From: Christensenella sp. UBA7868 | GTDB taxonomy: Bacteria > Bacillota > Clostridia > Christensenellales > UBA1242 | Length of the DNA: 5,002 nt | Direction: 5' to 3' | Assembly: GCA_002501285.1 (NCBI GenBank) | Contig: DLSG01000061.1 | Span: 1 to 5,002, forward strand | Shown: positions 1 to 5,002 of the stretch, piece by piece | Layout of the letters: the number at the start of each line of letters is the position of its first letter | Position numbering within the stretch: position 1 is the first letter of the stretch | Program-made: the position numbers and the translations under genes | Notes under the pieces: generated by a model | Seen by the model: the letters and a program-made list of their open reading frames with translations, nothing else | What the model was told of the DNA's origin: nothing | Databases searched by the model: none

Positions 1-2475
1 ATAAAGAAACATTACTTTATTTTCAGTAGAACCACCATTATAACTTGTTGCACCATTTACAATAAAACCGGTACATGGGTCAGCACCTTCAGCACTTCCA
101 TCGTTATAATATAAGTGGATACTTTGAAAAGTAGATAACAAAGAAAATACTTCCTCATTATTTGAATTTAGGAATGATATTTTTACATTTATTCCGTCTA
201 AATAACCAATACTAGGGTCATTTATAGAAAGATTTCCTAAATCAATAACATATAATGTTTGAGAATCAGTAGTTATTGTTTTTGCACTTGAAAGTTCAGA
301 CTTATCAAGATTTAATGTTGTAGATAAAATTTCAGTTGTATATTGTTCAGGCTCTTCTACTGAACCTGTAACATAATCACCGTCAGAACAATGAATTGTT
401 AAATTATTTGGTAAACCAGTAGTTTCGTATGTTAAACGTTTTGATTTCCATTCTGCGATTGTGCCAGGATATGTAATGTTACAGCTAGAAGTTTTTGGCG
501 TAAAATATAACATTTCTGGATGAGTAACTGTACCAATATTAAAATTTTCAAAAGTCGGAAGATTTAATGTACTCAATTTCATACCTGAAAGAAAACTTGA
601 TATATTGTAAACTTTTGAACAATCAAAAGTTGATATGTCAAGTGAAGAAAGTGCTGTACAGCCGTGAAACATTTCGGCCATATTTTCTACATTAGAAGTA
701 TTAAAAGATGAAATATTTAATCTACTCAACTTTGTACAATCTTGGAACATTCCAATCATACTTGTAACTAGGGTTGTATCAAAACTTGATAAATTTAAAA
801 TTCTAATAGAAGTTGATGTAAACATATTACTCATGTCAGTAACTTTTGCTGTGTTAAAATTTGATAGATTTAAACTTGATAATTTTTCGCAGTGGTCAAA
901 CATATTTGACATATTTGTAACATTGCTTGTATCAAAATTATTAAGGGATATTGAAGTTAGTGATTTACAATAACCAAACATATACGCCATATCAGTCACA
1001 TTGGTTGTATTAAATGAAGATAAATCAATAGATGTTAAATTTTCACAGTTGCTAAACATATATGACATATTTGTAACTAAAGCAGTATCAAAGGTTGATA
1101 AGTTTAAAGTAGTTAAATTTTGACATTGTGCAAACATATTACTCATATTTGTTACTTTAGAAGTATTAAGAGTAGATACACAAGTGTCTAAATTTTCTAA
1201 AGCACTACAACCCTGAAACATTGAACTCATATCTGTAACATTCGATGTATTAAAATTTGATATATTCAAACTTTGTAAACTTGAACACCCTGAAAACATT
1301 CCACAAGCATTTTGAAGATTTTCAGTATTTAACATAGATAAGTCTAATGTCGTTAAAGAAGAACAATCGCTAAATAAGTTAAACATTGAATAAACTTGAC
1401 TAGTGTCAAGATTTCTAAAATCTATTTTAGTTAGATTTTTACAACCACTAAAAGCACTACCTAAAAAGTTTAGTCCCTCAATTTTTGGTAAAATTAAATC
1501 TCCGGCAATATCTTTGTTTACACATTCCAAAGAGTTTGTCCCATTATTAGTAACTGTAATATCTCCGTCAGCGACTAATTGCTCCCATGATTTGGTTAAA
1601 GTCGTTGTGCCTGTTACATACAAGCCAGCCGATAGAGTAGTTGGGTCTTCTGTTTGTCCACTCTCTAATTCTTCTATTCGTTGTTTTAATGTTAGAATAG
1701 TGCTTTCCAGTTCTGCGATTTTAGCGTCTTTTTGTTCAATTTCTGTTTCAAGTTTTTGAATATGAAATTCAAGTTCCGAAATATTAGATTGTAAATCAGT
1801 AATTTGCGTATTTAATGAAGTTACCATATTGTTGGCGGTTTCGAGTTCTGAAACTTTTTCATTGTATGCGGTAGTCTTTTCGTCAAGTTGCGATTGTAAA
1901 TTTATTTTGGTTGTTTCAAGTGTTTGAATCGTGTTTTCAAGTTCACTCTTTTTGTTTTGAAGTTGTTCAATATTTCCATTCGCAGTTTCTAAATCTTCGC
2001 AAACTTTAATATATTCATTTGTTTTTGCAGTTAATTGACTGTTTACATTATCAAGATTTGATTGTAAATTTGACTTATCTTGTTCAAGTTGTGTTTTCTC
2101 GTTTGTTAGAATTAAAACTTTTGCTTCTTCGGTTTTTAAATTGTTTTTGGCTATATTTAATTCTTCTTGTGTTTCATTCAAAGTTGTTTTTGTAGCGTCT
2201 AACTCGGTTATTGCTTTTTGTTTTTCTTCTTCCAAAGAAGTAACTTTATTGTTAGAATTAACTAACTTTACACCTAAGTCAAAGACTTCTTGTTTTAACT
2301 TTTCTTTTTCGTCTTTTAAAGTTTTGTTTTCTTCCGTTATCTCTGTAACCATTTTAGTTAAATTATCACGGTCAGTTTTTAAATCTTTTATTTTAAAGCC
2401 ACCATAGACAGCTCCAAACGAAGCCACAGTAATTAAAGGATAGCCAATGATTTTAAATAATATTGATTTTCCCAT
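1..2475 (-). CDS. Membrane-anchored coiled-coil/BspA-type leucine-rich repeat surface protein, 3' end missing
   Basis: The frame is open for 825 codons from the ATG at 2475 to base 1, with no stop in the window. The start is set by AAAAGGAG five bases upstream. Residues 5-27 form one hydrophobic, glycine-containing segment without a lipobox, so it is probably an uncleaved signal anchor. Residues 30-272 are an almost unbroken heptad-rich coiled coil. Residues 284-330 (SWEQLVADG, AGDLILP) resemble the N-terminal cap of BspA-like proteins. Residues 348-633 hold eleven repeats of about 26 residues (L..LdLS.FnTs.VtnMs.MF..C), the DUF285 type known from Mycoplasma, Listeria and gut Bacillota surface proteins. 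Residues 666-699 (ITYPGT..EW ... TIHCSDG) match the usual end of such LRR domains. A further, probably beta-rich, unrecognised domain follows from about residue 700. A cell-surface, binding role is inferred. Being last in a Zot operon, it could be a virion-tip adsorption protein or a host-surface adhesin carried by the element. Confidence 0.93.
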   Translation of the reverse strand, partial: MGKSILFKIIGYPLITVASFGAVYGGFKIKDLKTDRDNLTKMVTEITEENKTLKDEKEKLKQEVFDLGVKLVNSNNKVTSLEEEKQKAITELDATKTTLNETQEELNIAKNNLKTEEAKVLILTNEKTQLEQDKSNLQSNLDNVNSQLTAKTNEYIKVCEDLETANGNIEQLQNKKSELENTIQTLETTKINLQSQLDEKTTAYNEKVSELETANNMVTSLNTQITDLQSNISELEFHIQKLETEIEQKDAKIAELESTILTLKQRIEELESGQTEDPTTLSAGLYVTGTTTLTKSWEQLVADGDITVTNNGTNSLECVNKDIAGDLILPKIEGLNFLGSAFSGCKNLTKIDFRNLDTSQVYSMFNLFSDCSSLTTLDLSMLNTENLQNACGMFSGCSSLQSLNISNFNTSNVTDMSSMFQGCSALENLDTCVSTLNTSKVTNMSNMFAQCQNLTTLNLSTFDTALVTNMSYMFSNCENLTSIDLSSFNTTNVTDMAYMFGYCKSLTSISLNNFDTSNVTNMSNMFDHCEKLSSLNLSNFNTAKVTDMSNMFTSTSIRILNLSSFDTTLVTSMIGMFQDCTKLSRLNISSFNTSNVENMAEMFHGCTALSSLDISTFDCSKVYNISSFLSGMKLSTLNLPTFENFNIGTVTHPEMLYFTPKTSSCNITYPGTIAEWKSKRLTYETTGLPNNLTIHCSDGDYVTGSVEEPEQYTTEILSTTLNLDKSELSSAKTITTDSQTLYVIDLGNLSINDPSIGYLDGINVKISFLNSNNEEVFSLLSTFQSIHLYYNDGSAEGADPCTGFIVNGATSYNGGSTENKVMFLY
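577..1434 (-). repeat. Eleven tandem 78-base BspA/DUF285 leucine-rich repeat units
   Basis: Read on the minus strand, these units encode residues 348-633. Eight units are exactly 26 residues long. Unit 4 has 28, with an insertion around DTCVSTLNTS, and units 8 and 11 have 25. Consensus positions are L1, L4, D/N5, L/I6, S7, F9, N/D10, T11, V14, M17, M20, F21 and C24. The Cys at position 24 is present in units 1-7, 9 and 10. It is lost in unit 8 (MFTSTS) and in unit 11 (FLSGMK), which also loses the Met-Phe pair. A partial unit precedes the array (residues 328-347) and a degenerate one follows it (from 634). The units differ throughout in codons and residues, so this is an old array and not a recent tandem expansion. 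Confidence 0.9.
1831..2088 (-). repeat. Internal duplication in the coiled-coil stalk
   Basis: Residues 130-166 and 186-215 of the large surface protein align: LEQDKSNLQSNLD...EDLETAN against LETTKINLQSQLD...SELETAN. The starts are 56 residues apart and the LETAN motifs 49 apart, so the second copy is seven residues shorter. A third fragment (DLQSNIS at 227) lies 35 residues after NLQSQLD at 192. All three spacings are multiples of seven. This suggests the stalk grew and shrank by whole heptads. The bounds given are for the two main copies. Confidence 0.65.
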
Positions 2476-2480
2476 ATTTT

Positions 2481-2488
2481 CTCCTTTT
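2481..2488 (-). promoter_or_regulatory. Ribosome binding site AAAAGGAG of the coiled-coil/LRR protein
   Basis: It lies in the 14-base gap after the 70-residue gene, five bases before the ATG at 2475. It fixes the start of the large reading frame, which has no stop in the window. Confidence 0.85.
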
Positions 2489-2489
2489 G

Positions 2490-2702
2490 TTAGTTTAATT
2501 TTGTTGAACCATCACTAAAAATTGTGATAGAAGCACTAGAAGTATTTTCTTCGGCTTCTTGTTTGTTTTCTTGTTTTTGCTCTTGTTCATTATTTGTGTT
2601 GTTTTTGTTAAAGAAAGCATTTATTTCGTTTTTATAAATGAATCCGGTAGCTGCTGCAGCACCAATAAGGATAAATAAGCAAATAATAAGAAAATTTTTC
2701 AT
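2490..2702 (-). CDS. Small 70-residue secreted or membrane protein with Q/E/N/K-rich tail; candidate coat protein
   Basis: No family is recognised. A perfect AGGAGG six bases before the ATG makes this the best-initiated gene in the window. Residues 4-22 are hydrophobic, ending in an Ala-rich stretch (GAAAATG, 14-20) that could be a signal-peptidase site or part of a membrane helix. Residues 32-53 are low-complexity Asn/Gln/Glu/Lys. The last 14 residues (ASITIFSDGSTKLN) look like a short beta-hairpin. It sits 53 bases after the three-helix protein gene and 14 before the coiled-coil/LRR gene, in the same operon. Small size, strong ribosome binding site and position beside a Zot-like ATPase make it a candidate structural protein of a filamentous particle. 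However, it lacks the second membrane helix expected of a Ff pVIII-type coat precursor if the N-terminal helix is cleaved as a signal. It could equally be an anchor or chaperone for the neighbouring surface protein. Confidence 0.85.
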   Translation of the reverse strand: MKNFLIICLFILIGAAAATGFIYKNEINAFFNKNNTNNEQEQKQENKQEAEENTSSASITIFSDGSTKLN

Positions 2703-2708
2703 ATTATT

Positions 2709-2714
2709 CCTCCT
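2709..2714 (-). promoter_or_regulatory. Ribosome binding site AGGAGG of the 70-residue protein
   Basis: This is a perfect match to the core anti-Shine-Dalgarno complement, six bases before the ATG at 2702. It is the strongest such site in the window, which suggests the small protein is made in larger amounts than its operon neighbours. Confidence 0.85.
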
Positions 2715-2746
2715 GTTATTGTTTTTTGTTTAAATTTAATATTTTT

Positions 2747-2755
2747 ATCACCCCC
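2747..2755 (-). promoter_or_regulatory. Orphan Shine-Dalgarno-like GGGGGTGAT between two genes
   Basis: It starts immediately after the TAA of the three-helix protein gene and differs by one base from the extended anti-16S complement GGAGGTGAT. No ATG, GTG or TTG lies at a proper distance; only ATA and ATT codons do. It may be a ribosome standby site, a relic of a lost start, or serve a non-canonical ATT start for a 13-codon frame that ends in TGA overlapping the ATG of the 70-residue gene. It could also be chance. Confidence 0.35.
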
Positions 2756-3103
2756 TTAAATTAAATTGATTGTTTGCAATATTAAATAGATTTCAAATCC
2801 GATTAAGGCTAGGACTAAAATAAGCATTATTATAGATATCGCCTTAATCGTTTTGGAATTTGATTTTATTAAACCGATACTGGTAAAAAATGAATTTAAA
2901 GCAAGACTTATAGTTACTAAATGTAAAATTATGTATAGGGGAATGACAATTATCTTGCTAATTCCTACGCCAAGTTGAGAGGATAAACTTGTATTAGTAG
3001 AGTTTAAAACCATATCTTTATTTAAGTTCCAAATTATTATCGAACTCACACTAGATATGACATAAAATATTAATAACTTAAATAATTTTAATCCGTCTTT
3101 CAT
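2756..3103 (-). CDS. 115-residue integral membrane protein with three predicted helices; possible pVI-like minor coat protein
   Basis: There is no recognisable enzymatic motif. Hydrophobic segments lie at about residues 7-26, 49-75 and 86-110, separated by a polar Asn/Ser/Thr loop (28-45) and a short basic loop (79-87, KSNSKTIKA). The start is two bases after the ATPase stop codon. Its ribosome binding site GGGAG lies inside the last codons of the ATPase gene, so the two are probably translationally coupled. Ff phage pVI, a minor coat protein at the particle end, is of similar length (112 residues) and also hydrophobic with several membrane helices. The match here is in size, topology and neighbourhood only, and in Ff pVI lies before pI, not after it. 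Another small membrane protein, such as a holin-like or pore protein, cannot be excluded. Confidence 0.85.
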   Translation of the reverse strand: MKDGLKLFKLLIFYVISSVSSIIIWNLNKDMVLNSTNTSLSSQLGVGISKIIVIPLYIILHLVTISLALNSFFTSIGLIKSNSKTIKAISIIMLILVLALIGFEIYLILQTINLI

Positions 3104-3105
3104 TT

Positions 3106-4392
3106 TTACTCCCGTAACATTTCTCGTGCTTCTTCGTCTGTTAAAGCATCACTTTCAAAAGTACTAGATTCCAACTTTTTATCTTTAGCCTCATACAAGT
3201 TATGAAAACAACGGTCGTTATAAACAACATTTAGACAACTTGGAGTGTAAAAAGTTTTTATTTGTGACTTGATTATCGCTCCGTCCCGTTCGTTATAAAC
3301 TCGCTCTTCCACTGTGTATCTTCTGAAACCTATGCAGTCTATATAATGTTTTAAACGTTTCATAAATAGTGCATTGCGTTTACTGCTTTTTTCTATTTTC
3401 TTTTGTAATTTGTTATAAGTTTTAGAGCCTTCATAATATTTGTAAATTGCGTTGGTTTGTTTAACTCTTTTTTTAACCAATTTGTCATAGATTTTATGTA
3501 AAAAGATTGGTTCCATTGTCCATGTTTGTGTTAAACATAAATTTATACGTTCAACAACTCTTCGTATGTCTATAAAACTTCTGTTTTCATCTTGTTCGGT
3601 TAATCTCCAAAAGCCATTAGTAATATGCCTTAACAATCTTCCAAACAAAGAAAGTTTTTTCATTTTCTTTTCAACTTTGCCTTTTTGGGCTTCAAACTCA
3701 ATACCAATTTCATCACTAAACAATACTGATAGGTAAGGAAGTTTCTTTTCTTGAAGAAGATGTGCTTTTGTTAATTTATTTGCTTTTCTTCCTTGCTCAT
3801 CTACAATTGGAACATTGCTCCAAAGACAAGGAATAGTCCCTTCTTTCTGGCAGAACTCATAAGCCTCAATAACTTCTGCTTTTTCTTGTTTTTGAAAATC
3901 GCTTAATTTATTTTCATTTATACCTTTATAGTACCAATATTTGTATGTTAATTCTTGCCAACATTTTTCAGCTAAAATTTCGGCTTCGTATGCTGTTTGC
4001 GTACTTTTTCCGCAACCAGGAGGACCTTCTCTAAAATCAACCCTAGATTTTTGGCTTAAAATTTCCTTGTTATGCTTTTTTACAAGTCTGACATAATTCA
4101 AAAATCTAATCATACCTATTAGTGTCCAAGCGGTGAAGAATCCAAAGGGGATAGAAACTATTATTAAGGGAATTGAAACATACCAAAGTTTAAAATTAAA
4201 ACCGATTGAAATTAGTAGTATTAAATCGAAAATTATAGTTACAATAAATTTATTTATGTAATGTCTTCTAGCGAACCACTTTATCCAATCACGCTTCGGT
4301 TTTGGCTTTTTGTCTTTGTTAATAAAAAGATTTTTAATCCAAGCAAAAATATTAAATCGGCTTTTAACTTTTTTCTTTTTTGCCTTATTCAT
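3106..4392 (-). CDS. Zot/pI-like filamentous phage morphogenesis ATPase with N-terminal membrane hairpin
   Basis: Residues 123-131 (GPPGCGKST) are a Walker A motif and 221-229 (LSVLFSDEI) a Walker B strand ending in Asp-Glu. Residues 252-288 follow the Zot pattern: Arg-His at 255-256, Gly260, a TEQ motif at 265-267 and ID.RR.VER at 274-282. Zot/pI proteins belong to the FtsK-HerA-like ATPases and power assembly and extrusion of filamentous phage across the inner membrane. Here a basic N-terminus (1-45) is followed by two membrane segments (about 47-65 and 69-97) before the ATPase. In Ff pI and classical Zot the nucleotide-binding domain comes first and the membrane segment later. The C-terminal 130 residues are basic, with no further membrane helix. 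At 428 residues it is near the usual size. Initiation relies on a weak AAGG nine bases upstream, within the end of the preceding gene, suggesting coupling. A conjugation-type ATPase is the main alternative, but the TEQ/RR region favours Zot. Confidence 0.82.
   Translation of the reverse strand: MNKAKKKKVKSRFNIFAWIKNLFINKDKKPKPKRDWIKWFARRHYINKFIVTIIFDLILLISIGFNFKLWYVSIPLIIVSIPFGFFTAWTLIGMIRFLNYVRLVKKHNKEILSQKSRVDFREGPPGCGKSTQTAYEAEILAEKCWQELTYKYWYYKGINENKLSDFQKQEKAEVIEAYEFCQKEGTIPCLWSNVPIVDEQGRKANKLTKAHLLQEKKLPYLSVLFSDEIGIEFEAQKGKVEKKMKKLSLFGRLLRHITNGFWRLTEQDENRSFIDIRRVVERINLCLTQTWTMEPIFLHKIYDKLVKKRVKQTNAIYKYYEGSKTYNKLQKKIEKSSKRNALFMKRLKHYIDCIGFRRYTVEERVYNERDGAIIKSQIKTFYTPSCLNVVYNDRCFHNLYEAKDKKLESSTFESDALTDEEAREMLRE
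3109..3113 (-). promoter_or_regulatory. Ribosome binding site GGGAG of the three-helix membrane protein
   Basis: It is embedded in the last two codons of the ATPase gene (CGG GAG TAA), five bases before the ATG at 3103. The arrangement is typical of translational coupling. Confidence 0.7.
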
Positions 4393-4396
4393 ATAT

Positions 4397-5002
4397 TTAA
4401 ACCTTAACTATTTCGATATAAGGAATTAAGCAAAGTATTCCAGCATCAGTGGCTTCTTGGATTTTTGTTTTTAAATCTGCAAATTCTAGATTTTCAAGAA
4501 TTAAATCACAGTTTTCAGGAAAGTCTTTATCTGTTGCTTTTTTAATATTGATTGAAACTATTGCTGAATTTTCTCCATCATTTGGAGAATTAAATATAAA
4601 CATAAAATCTCCTATAATTACCTCGTTATTGGATTTGTTTTTAATTACAAACTCAATACCAAAAGTCTTTCCAACAAAATAGCTTTCTCCTAATTGTCCA
4701 AATGATTTATTGCCAATTTTTATAATATATTTTAATTCTAAATTTGATGCGGCTAAAATATCATCCCCAGTCATAAGATTGAAAATTTCACTATTGTAAG
4801 GGTTGAAAATTAAAGAATTAACACTCCACATTGAAGAACCATTGTTGTCGGTTTTACCTCCTTCAATATTAGATAAATCATACGAAACGCCTAAACATTC
4901 ATTATTTGTAAGAAAAGAGCAATAAAGAATAATATTTTTAAATGGAATTTTGTTATAAATATTTCCATCACTATCTTTCCAGTTTAAAACTACTTTATTA
5001 TC
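4397..5002 (-). CDS. C-terminal 201 residues of an unrecognised protein, 5' end outside the window
   Basis: The frame is open from base 5002 to the TAA at 4397-4399. The first in-frame ATG (4831) has no ribosome binding site, and 57 open codons precede it in the same frame, so it is an internal Met and not the start. The visible part is acidic to neutral and rich in Asn, Ile, Ser and Asp, with alternating hydrophobic residues typical of beta-sandwich proteins (for example ELKYIIKIG and FGIEFVIKN). It has no clear C-terminal membrane helix; the last hydrophobic run (AGILCLIPYIEIVKV) is too short and mixed. The gene ends four bases before the ATPase start. In several inoviruses the gene just before pI/Zot encodes an adsorption or minor coat protein, so a structural role is possible. 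The missing C-terminal anchor is unlike Ff pIII. The function is unknown. Confidence 0.85.
   Translation of the reverse strand, partial: DNKVVLNWKDSDGNIYNKIPFKNIILYCSFLTNNECLGVSYDLSNIEGGKTDNNGSSMWSVNSLIFNPYNSEIFNLMTGDDILAASNLELKYIIKIGNKSFGQLGESYFVGKTFGIEFVIKNKSNNEVIIGDFMFIFNSPNDGENSAIVSINIKKATDKDFPENCDLILENLEFADLKTKIQEATDAGILCLIPYIEIVKV
4402..4405 (-). promoter_or_regulatory. Weak ribosome binding site AAGG of the Zot-like ATPase
   Basis: It lies within the last codons of the upstream gene, nine bases before the ATG at 4392. Its weakness suggests the ATPase depends on ribosomes finishing the upstream gene and is made at a low level. Confidence 0.5.

Noticed and set aside
577..1434. Regular 78-base repeats considered as a CRISPR array
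   Set aside because: The repeats are diverged, have no separate unique spacers, and translate in one frame into DUF285-type leucine-rich units.
1403..1759. Plus-strand open frame of 118 codons
   Set aside because: It lies antisense to the coiled-coil/LRR gene, which spans it in a continuous frame with clear repeats. The plus frame has no ribosome binding site and a Ser/Val-rich composition typical of an antisense shadow.
2141..2407. Plus-strand open frame of 88 codons
   Set aside because: It is antisense to the N-terminal coiled coil. Its Phe/Ser/Val-rich product is what the complement of Lys/Glu/Asn-rich codons gives.
1..2475. Lipoprotein reading of the LRR protein, as in many mycoplasma DUF285 proteins
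   Set aside because: No Cys lies at the end of the N-terminal hydrophobic segment; the first Cys is deep within the coiled coil, so a lipobox is absent.
4571..4589. Inverted repeat TTCTCC/GGAGAA with a seven-base loop, considered as a terminator or operator
   Set aside because: It is a six-base stem inside a coding region with no T-run, and corresponds to the codons for SPNDGEN; probably chance.
4449..4682. Plus-strand open frame of 77 codons
   Set aside because: It is antisense to the gene upstream of the ATPase, with no ribosome binding site and no neighbours on the plus strand.
4397..4831. A complete 144-residue gene starting at the ATG at 4831
   Set aside because: The same frame is open for 57 more codons to the window edge, and there is no Shine-Dalgarno sequence before 4831, so the ATG is internal.

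Overview
This is an AT-rich, gene-dense window in which every supported gene lies on the minus strand, with gaps of only 2 to 53 bases. It reads as one transcription unit running from base 5002 towards base 1. All four visible stop codons are TAA. The ten tryptophans of the ATPase gene and both in the visible repeat protein are TGG, which argues against the UGA=Trp code of Mycoplasma and Spiroplasma. AT richness, strong AGGAGG-type ribosome binding sites and a BspA-type leucine-rich repeat protein suggest a low-G+C Bacillota or a standard-code Mycoplasmatota relative, possibly gut-associated. The host assignment is an inference.

Layout in transcription order: (1) 5002-4397, the C-terminal 201 residues of an unrecognised protein that continues off the right edge; (2) 4392-3106, a 428-residue Zot/pI-like morphogenesis ATPase with a transmembrane hairpin before the ATPase domain; (3) 3103-2756, a 115-residue protein with three predicted membrane segments; (4) 2702-2490, a 70-residue protein with one N-terminal membrane segment or signal and a Q/E/N/K-rich tail; (5) 2475-1, a membrane-anchored protein of at least 825 residues with a coiled coil of about 240 residues, eleven BspA/DUF285-type repeats, an LRR cap motif and a further domain that runs off the left edge.

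The best interpretation is the morphogenesis and surface module of an inovirus-like (filamentous phage) prophage or episome. The ATPase would drive extrusion. The two small membrane proteins are candidates for minor or major coat proteins. The coiled-coil/LRR protein would be either a tip/adsorption protein or a surface adhesin carried as cargo. Only the ATPase family rests on motifs; the phage roles of the other genes are inferred from context and size. No replication gene, integrase, origin, attachment site, tRNA, rRNA or CRISPR array is visible, and no promoter or terminator could be supported. The operon promoter probably lies beyond base 5002.
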